64,000 bases of DNA from Bacillus cereus (lineage in GTDB: Bacteria > Bacillota > Bacilli > Bacillales > Bacillaceae_G): positions 3,225,001 to 3,289,000 of the forward strand of contig NZ_CP089518.1 of NCBI RefSeq assembly GCF_025917685.1, written 5' to 3'. The notes under the pieces are model-generated. The model was not told the DNA's origin, searched no databases, and saw nothing but the letters and a program-made list of their open reading frames with translations. Within the stretch, counting starts at the first letter, position 1; every line of letters begins with the position of its first letter. Made by a program: the position numbers and the translations under genes. Of the stretch, positions 1 to 8,353 are shown in pieces.

Positions 1-323
1 TTTAAAAACGGATCAATCACAGTTGATTCCATTGTATCCCAAGGTGTTCTCTCTATATCAGGTTTTGAATAAGCATAATCTTTACTTGATAAAATAGCAT
101 AATAACTTTTTAAATCCTCTATTTTCACCCGAATCGCACCGCCTGGTGAAGCATCCCCATGATGTTCTGATAAATGTATCACAGCATCATGTAACGAAAT
201 TTGCATATATAATGGCATATTCTCCTCATACCGATGTTCTCAATCCAGTTTAAATCCTAAAAAGTTAAAGTAAAACAACTGAGCTTTTTCAATATCAAAA
301 ATTCTAAATATAGGTGTAATCAT
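1..323 (-). pseudogene. Glyoxalase/VOC-family protein, broken by an in-frame TGA and cut by the window edge
   Basis: The reading frame starts at the ATG at 321-323 and encodes a typical glyoxalase superfamily N-terminus (ITPIFRIFD, then FLGFKLD). Codon 28 is TGA (240-242). The frame stays open beyond it with family-like sequence such as MPLYMQISLHDAVIHLSEHHG. From memory of the family, the position normally reads Asp-Trp-Glu-His-Arg, so TGG to TGA is the simplest explanation. The gene continues past base 1. Restart at the ATG downstream of the stop would lose the first beta strand. It lies 13 bp from the yeiL-like stop codon on the same strand. It could still be a sequencing error. Confidence 0.7.
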
Positions 324-336
324 TTATAATCCTCTC

Positions 337-1029
337 CTATTTATAAACATCCGCAGCCAATTCTCTCAAAACATCCACGTTTACTACTTCAAAGCAACCA
401 TTATTTTTCTTGATTATCTCTTTATCACAAAAAATATTCAAAGTGCGCAATAAATGCCGATAACTCGTTCCTAACAATTCAGCTGTTTCCGTTAAATTCC
501 CACTAAACACAATTCTATTTCCATGCTGAGCCGCTCGTTCCCCTGCTGCTAACATGTAACTCGCAAGTCTATTTTCAAGTGGATATAGTAAATTAATTGT
601 ACTATTTTTTGAAAGACGATTTAATTTATGTGCTAACGATCCGCAAATACATCGTAAAAATTTCGCATCATGAAATAATTGGTTTCTCACTTTCCCTAAA
701 GGTAAACCAACACAATACGAATCAGCCATTACTTGTACGTTTGAAGCAGTCTTTTGAGAATGAATTAACTCCACATCTCCTAGTAACTGCAAACTATCAT
801 AAAAACATAATAATACCGATTTCCCGTTACTTAATGTGTTAAACGCTTTCGCTTTTCCTTCAACAAAAAAATATAAATAATCTATCTCTTCATTTTCTCT
901 ACAAATAAACTCATTCTTTTTAAAAAATAAAAGTTCCAAATATGGCTTCATATCATTACTAAAAAATGAGTCAATATTATTTTGTTTCATATACTCTGCT
1001 AATTTAATAGAATTACATACTTTCTTCAT
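337..1029 (-). CDS. Crp/Fnr-family transcriptional regulator, YeiL-like
   Basis: 230 residues. An N-terminal cyclic-nucleotide-binding-type beta barrel spans about residues 30-130 (FICRENEEIDYLYFFVEGKAK). A C-terminal Crp-type winged helix spans about 150-225, with recognition-helix region ETAELLGTSYRHLLRTL. The start at 1029 is chosen because AAGGTGGGGG lies just upstream of ATG; an upstream in-frame start at 1059 would place that RBS inside the gene. It is divergent from two YdcZ-type transporter genes, with a 20-bp perfect palindrome between, so it probably controls them and itself. No Fe-S cysteine cluster like that of Fnr is obvious. The ligand is unknown. Confidence 0.85.
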   Translation of the reverse strand: MKKVCNSIKLAEYMKQNNIDSFFSNDMKPYLELLFFKKNEFICRENEEIDYLYFFVEGKAKAFNTLSNGKSVLLCFYDSLQLLGDVELIHSQKTASNVQVMADSYCVGLPLGKVRNQLFHDAKFLRCICGSLAHKLNRLSKNSTINLLYPLENRLASYMLAAGERAAQHGNRIVFSGNLTETAELLGTSYRHLLRTLNIFCDKEIIKKNNGCFEVVNVDVLRELAADVYK

Positions 1030-1082
1030 AGTTCCCCCACCTTTACAACCTATCCCCATTGTAATTAAAATTTTCTTCTTCC

Positions 1083-1102
1083 ACTATGACATATGTCATA
1101 GT
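1083..1102. promoter_or_regulatory. 20-bp perfect palindromic operator between divergent yeiL-like and ydcZ-type genes
   Basis: ACTATGACAT is followed directly by its reverse complement ATGTCATAGT. The site sits 54 bp upstream of the regulator start and about 60-80 bp upstream of the first transporter. Crp/Fnr proteins bind dyads of the general form TGTGA-N6-TCACA, and the ATGAC/GTCAT arms fit that layout loosely. Binding by the neighbouring Crp/Fnr protein is an inference from position. Confidence 0.7.
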
Positions 1103-1162
1103 AATACACAATTTCAGCATGATACAGTCATTACAAATATGAAATATAAAGGGGCTATTACA

Positions 1163-1585
1163 TTGTATAACTTTCTTTCTGTCTTTATTGGTGTGCTCAT
1201 CGCCGTTATGCTTCCATTGAATGGGATTTTATCTGAGTTAATTGGCAAGTACACAGCGAGCGTTGTCATTCACCTTGTCGGTTTAATTGCAGTTATTTTC
1301 GTTTTAATCATAAACAAAAATAAAATCCATTTTGATAAAGGTATTCCACTTGTTTTATATAGCGCTGGAGCGATTGGGGTGTTCACTGTTCTTTTTAATA
1401 ATATAAGTTTCTCCGCCCTTGGTGCCTCTATTACAATCGCATTAAGTTTACTCGGTCAATCCATTGCTGCAATTGTTATTGATCACTTCGGCTTATTAGG
1501 AATGAAAGTTGCAAAGTTTGAAAAGAAAAAACTAATTGGATTATTATTCATCTCTTCTGGGATTATAGTCATGACAATTTATTAA
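1163..1585 (+). CDS. DMT-family transporter, YdcZ type (first half)
   Basis: About 140 residues with four predicted membrane helices, as in the DMT_YdcZ family. The start is set at a TTG (1163): AAAGGGG lies nine bases before it, whereas the ATG at 1139 has no ribosome binding site. The next gene begins 13 bp after the stop and encodes a second YdcZ-type protein, so the two probably form a heterodimeric exporter. Substrate is unknown. The divergent Crp/Fnr regulator and the palindrome at 1083-1102 suggest local control. Confidence 0.75.
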   Translation: MYNFLSVFIGVLIAVMLPLNGILSELIGKYTASVVIHLVGLIAVIFVLIINKNKIHFDKGIPLVLYSAGAIGVFTVLFNNISFSALGASITIALSLLGQSIAAIVIDHFGLLGMKVAKFEKKKLIGLLFISSGIIVMTIY

Positions 1586-1598
1586 TGGGGGTAAGAAA

Positions 1599-2063
1599 AT
1601 GTTATATATTTGTATCGCTATTTTAGCTGGTGTTTCTATCGTTGTTGCTAGAATTATTAACGCGAATTTAGCAAAGAAAATTGGGAATTGGGAAGGTACA
1701 TTTTTCAATTATATTACTGGATTATTTTTCTCTATGATATTTTTAATTTTCAGTTCAGATTCATTTTATATTCCTAGTCATACGTTGCGATCTATTCCTA
1801 TCGCTGTATACTTAGGCGGATTAGTAGGCGTTATCGTTATTTCATTATCCAACTATATTACTCCTAAAATATCGGCATTTTATTTAACGTTACTCATCTT
1901 TATCGGACAATTATTTGCGGGGACTATCATTGACTTCTTCCTGTCAAACGAACTCTCAACTGGAAAAATTATCGGCGGTGTTTTCGTATTAATAGGGCTT
2001 ACTTACAATTTACTTGTTGATCGCCCTATTAAAACTGTGCCTAATAAACACGTTCAACTATAA
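1599..2063 (+). CDS. DMT-family transporter, YdcZ type (second half)
   Basis: 154 residues with about five hydrophobic segments. It begins MLYICIAILAGVSIVVARIINANLAKKIGNWEG; a stretch like IGNWEGTFFNYITG is typical of YdcZ proteins. A GGGGGTAAGAA ribosome binding site precedes the ATG. It is cotranscribed with the upstream paralogue (13-bp gap). Pairs of short YdcZ proteins are thought to assemble as dual-topology or heterodimeric membrane transporters. The substrate cannot be told from the sequence. Confidence 0.8.
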   Translation: MLYICIAILAGVSIVVARIINANLAKKIGNWEGTFFNYITGLFFSMIFLIFSSDSFYIPSHTLRSIPIAVYLGGLVGVIVISLSNYITPKISAFYLTLLIFIGQLFAGTIIDFFLSNELSTGKIIGGVFVLIGLTYNLLVDRPIKTVPNKHVQL

Positions 2064-2134
2064 TACTTTGCGCTTACCTATCATATATTAATAGAAAAGC
2101 TCTTCACACGAAGTAATAGAGAGGAGAATACCCT

Positions 2135-2647
2135 ATTAAGAAAATCATTTTATTGATAGGTAGCGCATTAATTATTTTTGGGACCGTATGGTTTTTAAAC
2201 TCTGGAAAATCTATTCAAGATCTCTATACAGCAAGTAAACCAAAAAAGAAAGCTACTATTATTTCAACTCAAAGAGACCCAGATGCACCTCCTGTTTTTT
2301 TAGGGAAACAGGAAATAAAAGATATACATGTAGAGTCAATTAAAACAAAAAAATCTATCTTCCTTACAAAAACAGATGAATTAAAAACATTCATTAACAG
2401 TATGAATACAGCAAAAAAAGGCGATTTAACGCTAGATGAAGAAGGTTCTGATCTAGTAGATTGTAACATGTGGATTACTTTCCAAGATGGGACTTATAAA
2501 CAATATTTAATTTGGATAGTAGATAACAACAGTAGTGAAATTATGATTGCTCATCAAAACAGTCCTGATGACATAGATCTTACTTATTATCAATTAAATG
2601 AAGGCAATTCGAAAAAAGTATATAGCTTATTTAAAAAGATTATATAA
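2135..2647 (+). CDS. Hypothetical membrane-anchored protein with an apparent ATT start codon
   Basis: I do not recognise the family. Read from ATT at 2135 the protein starts KKIILLIGSALIIFGTVWF, a clean signal-anchor, then a soluble domain of about 140 residues rich in charged and aromatic residues. GAGGAG lies eight bases before the ATT. The only alternative, TTG at 2153, has no ribosome binding site and cuts into the hydrophobic helix. So either ATT is used, or an ATG has mutated and expression is reduced. 170 residues from ATT. The stop codon lies inside the terminator shared with aiiA. Confidence 0.6.
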   Translation: MKKIILLIGSALIIFGTVWFLNSGKSIQDLYTASKPKKKATIISTQRDPDAPPVFLGKQEIKDIHVESIKTKKSIFLTKTDELKTFINSMNTAKKGDLTLDEEGSDLVDCNMWITFQDGTYKQYLIWIVDNNSSEIMIAHQNSPDDIDLTYYQLNEGNSKKVYSLFKKII

Positions 2648-2694
2648 AAGAGAAAGTCATGGGCACATTAGCTCATGACTTTCTCTTTTATATA
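2641..2694. terminator. Bidirectional terminator with a perfect 21-bp stem
   Basis: Positions 2641-2661 are the exact reverse complement of 2674-2694, with a 12-base loop and T-rich runs on both strands. It overlaps the stop codons of the convergent genes on either side (2645-2647 and 2688-2690). Confidence 0.9.
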
Positions 2695-3440
2695 TATTCA
2701 GGGAACACTTTACAGCTCTTTTCCTGCTCTATATCATGTCCGAAGAAAACAATTGGGTTTTCTTTCCTCACAACTTCTTTTAAACGCTTAATTGAAGATA
2801 AAGCTAACTCCGAATCAACCCCCGCGAACGGCACTTCATCTTCAAAATTTTCTTTCGTATACGATGCATCGATCGTTAATAACACTGGGCCAGAGTTCTC
2901 CGTCTCAATGAATAGCGACTGATGCCCTGGAGTATGTCCTGGTGTATACAATAGTTGAACACCTGATACGACCTCATAATCCCCTTCAATGATTTTGTAG
3001 TTTAAATTCGGCAATATACATTCTTTCATATATTCTTCTCTATGCTGCGCCGCCTCGTATTCAGCACGCTGTACAATGATTGGTGTATTTATAAAAGCAC
3101 CATTTCCTCCTGCATGATCAAAATGCAAGTGAGAGCTAATAATATAAAGAAGGTCTTCCGGCTCATACCCTGCACGCTTTAAAATATTTACAATTCTATC
3201 TTCTTCAGTCATTTTCGGTAAAATTTGCCCCTCAACAAATGTACCGTTAAAAAGACCTTCATTATTAACCGCACTTTCTGGCATGCCTGTATCTACTAAA
3301 ATAGGTCCTTCTTCTGTCTCCAATAAATAACACCATACTGGTAAGTTCAATAAATTCCCCGGTGTGAGCGTACTATTAACAGAGGAATGATCTAACATAC
3401 AACGACCAGCTGGCACGAAATAAAGCTTTTTTACCGTCAT
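2688..3440 (-). CDS. aiiA: N-acyl-homoserine lactonase AiiA
   Basis: 250 residues, the usual AiiA length. This metallo-beta-lactamase-fold enzyme opens the lactone ring of acyl-homoserine lactone signals of Gram-negative bacteria and so quenches their quorum sensing. The dinuclear zinc motif HLHFDH is at residues 104-109, with His169 in HTPGHQ, Asp191 in LTIDASY and His235 in FFGHD; Tyr194 follows in the same DASY segment. The start at 3440 is set by AAGGTGG before ATG. An in-frame upstream extension to 3521 is hydrophobic and lacks an RBS. Monocistronic, with a dyad at 3586-3616 upstream. Confidence 0.95.
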   Translation of the reverse strand: MTVKKLYFVPAGRCMLDHSSVNSTLTPGNLLNLPVWCYLLETEEGPILVDTGMPESAVNNEGLFNGTFVEGQILPKMTEEDRIVNILKRAGYEPEDLLYIISSHLHFDHAGGNGAFINTPIIVQRAEYEAAQHREEYMKECILPNLNYKIIEGDYEVVSGVQLLYTPGHTPGHQSLFIETENSGPVLLTIDASYTKENFEDEVPFAGVDSELALSSIKRLKEVVRKENPIVFFGHDIEQEKSCKVFPEYI

Positions 3441-3585
3441 TATGTATCCACCTTTACATGTAGTTTTGAATGAAACAATACAGTAAAGAATTCCTCCCAT
3501 TAGAAATAAAATCCTTCTCACCTTTCATTATTCCAGCTATTATTTTGAGTTGTTCACAACTTTTCATTATATTGACAATTACTAT

Positions 3586-3616
3586 TTATTACTCTCCTAG
3601 CAGTCGAGAGTAATAA
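3586..3616. promoter_or_regulatory. Inverted repeat upstream of aiiA
   Basis: TTATTACTCTC (3586-3596) and GAGAGTAATAA (3606-3616) are perfect reverse complements around a 9-base spacer. The repeat lies just upstream of a minus-strand TATAAT that could serve aiiA. An operator is the likeliest reading; with no T-run it is a poor terminator. Confidence 0.5.
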
Positions 3617-3727
3617 AACAGCTGTTTGTATTTTGAAATAAAGTTCGATGATTTATAAAACATCCTATAAGGAATACAGAAACAAACAATAGTTTAAGAA
3701 TGAAAAAAATACACGCTTAAACGAATT

Positions 3728-3777
3728 TTATATATAAAATAACCGACTACCTATATGCTGAGAAAAGGAGTCGGCTA
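3728..3777 (-). terminator. Terminator of the padR-DUF1700-DUF4097 operon
   Basis: On the minus strand AAAATAGCCGACT and AGTCGGTTATTTT form a nearly perfect stem with a bulged AGG/CCT extension, followed by TATATAAAA. It lies about 75 bp downstream of the DUF4097 stop. Confidence 0.65.
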
Positions 3778-3849
3778 TTTTGCTTGTTATTATTCATTTA
3801 CAGGCTCTTATATGCGGCGAGCAATGATTATAAAAGATGATATGCTATT

Positions 3850-4710
3850 TTATTTCACTGAAATATTTCCATTATGCGTGGTTAATTTAATTAGATTTTC
3901 TCCCTTTCCAATAATCGCATTACCTTTATATTTATCCAGGATATTCGCTCTGCCATTATCGACAGAAACATTAAATTGAACATTAGTTGGTTTTTTTTCG
4001 GTTTCAATATTGATTTTTCCATTGTGAGTCGTAAAATTAAGATTTCGATCAAGTTCAGTTGTTTTAAGAGTAAGACTTCCATTCTTAGATTGCCCCTCTA
4101 TTTCACCTTCCACATGATCTAGCATAATTCTTCCATTATTCGATTTCACATGAATATTTTGTGCCATTATATCTTTAAAGTCCATAATTCCATTGTTTGC
4201 TTCTGCAATAACTTTTTGCGAATTGATTTCTCTTAATTCAACACGCCCATTGCTTGTATTGATATTAAAATTTGTTGCGTTTAGTTTTTTGGCAGAAACG
4301 TAGCCATTATTATTGGAAACTTTTAATAAATCATATTGTTTTTCAGGCAGATAAACATTTAATGTTAATGGGGCCAATACTTCGGAAATGTTGAAGTTGA
4401 ACCAGCTCTGTTGTTTTTCTTTGTAAGAAATGAGAAGCGTTGAATCTTTCTCATCCGTAGCTAACGTTCTTTTTATGTTAGGACTAACTTCCCCATCTAA
4501 TGTTACTTTAATGTTACTATCTGTTGTAGGATTGATGTTAACACGAACGTTATTCGTATCGATAATGACGCTTGACACATTATTATTGCTAATAACCTTT
4601 TCTTCTGAAATTGGTACTGCAGCAATTGAACGATAAGTGAGTAGACTTCCTACAATTCCAATAATGAAAATAATAGCTGCAATGATGGAAAATTTCTTTT
4701 TATTTATCAT
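3850..4710 (-). CDS. DUF4097 beta-strand-repeat protein, membrane anchored
   Basis: 286 residues. A membrane helix at about residues 8-28 (FSIIAAIIFIIGIVGSLLTY) is followed by repeated short beta strands rich in N-G turns, such as SNNNGYVSAKKL, NTSNGRVEL and KSNNGRIML, which is the DUF4097 right-handed beta-helix-like pattern. The start at 4710 is set by AGGTGG before ATG. It overlaps the upstream DUF1700 gene by 11 bp, so the two are translationally coupled. PadR-DUF1700-DUF4097 is a common Firmicutes arrangement, usually read as an envelope-sensing module. Its biochemical role is unknown. Confidence 0.85.
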   Translation of the reverse strand: MINKKKFSIIAAIIFIIGIVGSLLTYRSIAAVPISEEKVISNNNVSSVIIDTNNVRVNINPTTDSNIKVTLDGEVSPNIKRTLATDEKDSTLLISYKEKQQSWFNFNISEVLAPLTLNVYLPEKQYDLLKVSNNNGYVSAKKLNATNFNINTSNGRVELREINSQKVIAEANNGIMDFKDIMAQNIHVKSNNGRIMLDHVEGEIEGQSKNGSLTLKTTELDRNLNFTTHNGKINIETEKKPTNVQFNVSVDNGRANILDKYKGNAIIGKGENLIKLTTHNGNISVK

Positions 4711-5263
4711 GCTTAAAACCACCTTTTACTAGTGCTATATTGAACTTTAAATAACGAACAAATCCATTCTTTGCTAACTTCGTTAAAAATAACATAGCAA
4801 TTACAATGAAATATCCAAGCCCACAAAGTGCTAAAGAAATGAAAAGGTTAAAAAGCAAGAATGTATTTGGATGCAAAATAGTATCTACAATAACAAACAG
4901 TGGTGAACCTAAAAATGAGATTCCTAGAACCCATCCCGAAAAAATCAATGCTGCTAATGTAATTGCAGGTCCAAGCACTATTACTAAATTGAAAAACCCT
5001 AATCCAATTACTGCCCAAATTGCCCGAAAAACATTTCCTGTTGTTGCACTTGCTGTTACTTTCTCAATATGATAATCTGCTAATAACTCTTTGGCGATTT
5101 GAGCTGGAGAACCTAATGAAGCTACAATTTCTTCTTCACTTTTACCTTCCTCTAATCCGAAGGTAAAATGTTCCTCATAATCTTTTAAAATATCTGCACG
5201 CTCTTTTTCAGATAATCTTTTTAGAGATGCATTTAATTGTTGTAAAAATTTATTTTTCGTCAT
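4700..5263 (-). CDS. DUF1700-domain membrane protein
   Basis: 187 residues. The N-terminal half is soluble and charged (FLQQLNASLKRLSEKERADILKDYEEHF), the hallmark start of DUF1700 (HAAS-type) proteins. Two to three membrane helices follow. The start at 5263 has AAGGTG upstream. It overlaps padR by 14 bp and DUF4097 by 11 bp, giving a tight three-gene operon. The amphipathic N-terminal domain often accompanies PadR regulators and may pass a membrane signal to them; that is inference from family context. Confidence 0.85.
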   Translation of the reverse strand: MTKNKFLQQLNASLKRLSEKERADILKDYEEHFTFGLEEGKSEEEIVASLGSPAQIAKELLADYHIEKVTASATTGNVFRAIWAVIGLGFFNLVIVLGPAITLAALIFSGWVLGISFLGSPLFVIVDTILHPNTFLLFNLFISLALCGLGYFIVIAMLFLTKLAKNGFVRYLKFNIALVKGGFKHDK

Positions 5264-5579
5264 TACGTACACCTTCTTTTATTAATTGATTGACACCTTG
5301 TGAGAACTCATTCCATTCCTCCAAAAGTTGGTACAAATACGTTCTACCTTTATCTGTCAGTTTATAATACTTCCTTGAAGGCCCTTCTGAAGACTCCTGT
5401 AAATACGTTGTAAAATATTCTTCTTTAGTTAATCTACGAAGTAGAGGATACACAGATCCTTCTGATATTTCAATTTGATTGGAAATACTTCGAACTAATT
5501 CATACCCATAACGGTCTTGCTTATCGAGTAAGACAAGCACACAAAGTTCTAAAACTCCTTTTTTAAATTGTACATTCAA
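5250..5579 (-). CDS. PadR-family transcriptional regulator
   Basis: 109 residues, a minimal PadR protein. The winged helix spans about residues 8-85 (GVLELCVLVLLDKQDRYGYELVRSI, then EGSVYPLLRRLTKEEY). It is first in an operon with DUF1700 and DUF4097 genes and likely represses it. The minus-strand promoter region contains TACTGA twice (5625-5630 and 5670-5675), a possible operator pair. The inducing signal is not evident. Confidence 0.9.
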   Translation of the reverse strand: MNVQFKKGVLELCVLVLLDKQDRYGYELVRSISNQIEISEGSVYPLLRRLTKEEYFTTYLQESSEGPSRKYYKLTDKGRTYLYQLLEEWNEFSQGVNQLIKEGVRNDEK

Positions 5580-5897
5580 TGTTCGTTCACCCTATTCTAA
5601 TTGACTTTCACTACTGTTTATTATTCAGTACCATTTTATAATAAGTAACTCATAAGTATAATATACCACTCAGTATTGTTCATTGCAAGGTACACTGGAA
5701 AAATAAGTATAACTTAAAAATAATGTTACAACGCTTATAAAATCAAAACGATGGCTTTCCTCTTTCAATGAAGACATTTTAAATGATGTTTAATCAAGCT
5801 CTTTATAAAATAGAAAGGAGTCCGCTTTTTTACATAACGACACTTTACCTACTATAATAAAAAAGAACAGACTCTTATTTTAATGGAGGGAATACAA
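5580..5897. other. Divergent intergenic region between padR and the oxidoreductase
   Basis: No gene seen. The left part carries the padR promoter with two TACTGA repeats. The right part carries a plus-strand TATAAT-like box near 5855 and the GGAGGG ribosome binding site of the next gene. Confidence 0.5.
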
Positions 5898-6917
5898 ATG
5901 AAAGCAATCGGTTTACATGAATACTTACCTATTGAAGAAGAAAACAGTTTAATTGATATTGAAGTTGAAAGACCTGTTGCCACAGGAAGAGATATACTTG
6001 TAAAAATTAACGCTATTTCCGTTAACCCAGTTGATACAAAAGTTCGATCTCCGAAAGATAAAAAAGAAGATGTAGCAAAAATACTTGGCTGGGATGCTAG
6101 TGGTGTTGTCGTGCAAACAGGCGAAGGTTGTACGTTATTTAAAGAAGGCGACGAAGTGTTTTACGCTGGAAGCATTACAAGGCAAGGTACATACAGTGAA
6201 TACCATCTAGTTGATGAAAGAATTGTTGGTAAAAAACCAAAAACGTTAAGTGATGCTGAATCTGCAGCAATTCCTTTAACAGCCATTACCGCATGGGAAG
6301 GTTTATTCGAGCGTTTAGGCATTGATTATAATAAAAAAGATACGAACTCATTTAAAAATATTTTAATTATCGGCGGAGCTGGTGGCGTAGGTTCAATTGC
6401 CATTCAATTAGCTAAATGGGCTGGACTGAATGTAATCGCAACTGCATCCCGCAACGAAACAATACACTGGGTTGAAAAATTCGGTGCCGATTATATTGTT
6501 AACCATCACCAACCTTTAAAAGATCAAATATTAGAGTTTGGGCTAAAAGATGTAGATTATATCTTCTGCTTAAACAATACAGATCAACATTGGCATGCAA
6601 TGTGTGACATCATTAAACCACAAGGAAAAATTTGCTCTATCGTAGAAAATGAGCACCCTCTTGAGATGGGCATTTTAAAAAGTAAAAGCGCCACACTAGT
6701 TTGGGAATTTATGTTCACAAAAGCGATGTATGAAACTGGCGATATGATTACGCAGCACGAACTATTAAATAAAGTGAGTGAGCTATTAGATGAAGGTATC
6801 CTTCATACAACTTTAAACGATACGTTAACACCGATACATGCAGAAAATCTAAAAAAAGCACATGCATTGCTTGAGAGTGGACGTACAATTGGGAAAATTG
6901 TATTAGAAAAGTTTTAA
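5898..6917 (+). CDS. Zinc-independent alcohol dehydrogenase-family oxidoreductase
   Basis: 339 residues from an ATG preceded by GGAGGGAATACAA. Medium-chain dehydrogenase fold: a GroES-like N-terminus with the VNPVDTK motif, then a Rossmann domain with NILIIGGAGGVGSIAIQLAK near residue 155. The zinc-binding cysteines of true alcohol dehydrogenases are missing, as in the quinone-reductase/zeta-crystallin branch. It likely reduces quinones or enones with NADPH. It stands alone, followed by a strong terminator. No regulator is adjacent apart from divergent padR. Confidence 0.85.
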   Translation: MKAIGLHEYLPIEEENSLIDIEVERPVATGRDILVKINAISVNPVDTKVRSPKDKKEDVAKILGWDASGVVVQTGEGCTLFKEGDEVFYAGSITRQGTYSEYHLVDERIVGKKPKTLSDAESAAIPLTAITAWEGLFERLGIDYNKKDTNSFKNILIIGGAGGVGSIAIQLAKWAGLNVIATASRNETIHWVEKFGADYIVNHHQPLKDQILEFGLKDVDYIFCLNNTDQHWHAMCDIIKPQGKICSIVENEHPLEMGILKSKSATLVWEFMFTKAMYETGDMITQHELLNKVSELLDEGILHTTLNDTLTPIHAENLKKAHALLESGRTIGKIVLEKF

Positions 6918-6918
6918 T

Positions 6919-6957
6919 AAAAAAGTCCGATTTCTAAATATGAAATCGGACTTTTTT
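6919..6957. terminator. Intrinsic terminator
   Basis: AAAAAAGTCCGATTTC pairs perfectly with GAAATCGGACTTTTTT around a 7-base loop. It serves the plus-strand oxidoreductase and the convergent permease. Confidence 0.9.
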
Positions 6958-6961
6958 ACCT

Positions 6962-8353
6962 TTATTTACTTGAAATCCCTTGATCATCTTGAGCGTCTAA
7001 CGGAGCTCTCTTCCCTATTCCGAAAGCATAGAAACTAATTGTTACGATAGCTAAGAAAACAATACCTACAATTAGTGAAATACGAGTATCATCGTTAAAC
7101 CACATACCGATTAATACCATAATTAAAAAGGCAATTGTTAAATAGTTTGTAACAGGAGCAAATGGCATTTTGAATGGATGATCTTTCATCTCTGCTCCTT
7201 TTTCTTTTCTAAAATTAATTTGACTAATTAAAATGACGAACCATGGCACCATACCAGGAAGTACACTCGCGCTATATACATATACGAATAAGTTTTTCGG
7301 TGCGATATAACTTAATACAACACCGACCGCTAGACCGATAATTACGCCAACTGTTCCGAATAAAGGTACACCATTTCCAGAAAGTTTCGTGAAATATTTC
7401 GGTGCTTGTCCATTTACACCTAACGTATACAGCATACGTCCAGCACTATAAATACCACTATTACAACCAGACATCGCTGCTGTAATAACAACGAAGTTAA
7501 TAAGTCCCGCTGCTGCCGTAATACCAACCTTCGCAAAAGTTGCTACGAACGGACTACCAATTGTACTTAATTGATCCCACGGATACACAGTTACAATAAC
7601 GAAAATAGCACCAATATAGAAAATTAGAATACGCCAAATTGTACTTTGAATTGCTCTTGTAAGTGTCTTCTTCGGATCTTTCGCTTCACCAGCAGTAATC
7701 CCGATTAATTCCACACCTTGATACGCTCCAACTACAAGTGATAATGCAAAGAAGAATCCTGAAAAACCACCTGTAAAGAAACCGCCATTTGCCCAAAGGT
7801 TTGATATACCAATCGCTTCTCCGCCGTTACCAATTCCGAAGAAAATAAGACCAAATCCAGCAATAATCATTAATAAAATCGTAACGATTTTAATCATCGC
7901 AAACCAAAATTCAAATTCACCAAATGATTTAACAGAAATTAAGTTAGCTGCACCAAGAATAACCATTGCGATAACACCCGGTATCCAGGCTGGTAAATCT
8001 GGGAACCAATACTTCATATACGCCCCAACTGCGATAATCTCTGACATCCCAACGATAACCCACTGGAACCAGTTACTCCACGCTGTCATATAACCAGCTA
8101 ACGGGTGAATATACTTATGACCGAACGTCGCAAATGAACCTGTACTTGGCTCCATGTACAACATTTCTCCCATGGCACGCATAATGAAGAAGATAAAAAT
8201 ACCTGCAATTGCATAAGCAAGCATTACTGACGGACCTGTCCATTTAATCGTGCTGGCTGATCCCATAAACAAACCAACACCAATTGTTCCGCCTAAAGCA
8301 ATCATTTGAATATGACGTGCTTCTAAACCTCTTTTCAATTCTTTGTTTGCCAC
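6962..8353 (-). CDS. Amino acid permease, APC superfamily (AapA/YtnA-like)
   Basis: About 463 residues with 12 predicted membrane helices. It opens [21 protein letters not shown], the conserved APC helix-1 motif that forms the substrate site, and has the [12 protein letters not shown] segment typical of the family. The start is placed at GTG 8353 (VANKELK) because AGAGGGGG lies 7-9 bases before it; the upstream ATG at 8380 would put that RBS inside the coding region. It probably imports small neutral amino acids such as alanine, glycine or serine by proton symport. No regulator is adjacent. Confidence 0.88.
   Translation of the reverse strand: MANKELKRGLEARHIQMIALGGTIGVGLFMGSASTIKWTGPSVMLAYAIAGIFIFFIMRAMGEMLYMEPSTGSFATFGHKYIHPLAGYMTAWSNWFQWVIVGMSEIIAVGAYMKYWFPDLPAWIPGVIAMVILGAANLISVKSFGEFEFWFAMIKIVTILLMIIAGFGLIFFGIGNGGEAIGISNLWANGGFFTGGFSGFFFALSLVVGAYQGVELIGITAGEAKDPKKTLTRAIQSTIWRILIFYIGAIFVIVTVYPWDQLSTIGSPFVATFAKVGITAAAGLINFVVITAAMSGCNSGIYSAGRMLYTLGVNGQAPKYFTKLSGNGVPLFGTVGVIIGLAVGVVLSYIAPKNLFVYVYSASVLPGMVPWFVILISQINFRKEKGAEMKDHPFKMPFAPVTNYLTIAFLIMVLIGMWFNDDTRISLIVGIVFLAIVTISFYAFGIGKRAPLDAQDDQGISSK

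Larger units (their letters stand above)
3441..3849. other. Intergenic region: aiiA promoter, dyad and DUF4097 operon terminator
   Basis: No gene was found. It holds a TATAAT-like -10 for aiiA near 3570 (minus strand), the 11-bp inverted repeat at 3586-3616 and the terminator-like hairpin around 3730-3780. A short frame at 3755-3979 overlaps the hairpin and the 3' end of the next gene and looks spurious. Confidence 0.6.

Noticed and set aside
240..242. TGA as selenocysteine or recoded Trp in the glyoxalase-like gene
   Set aside because: No SECIS element or selenoprotein context was seen, TGA is used as a stop elsewhere in the window, and the expected residue there is ordinary Trp.
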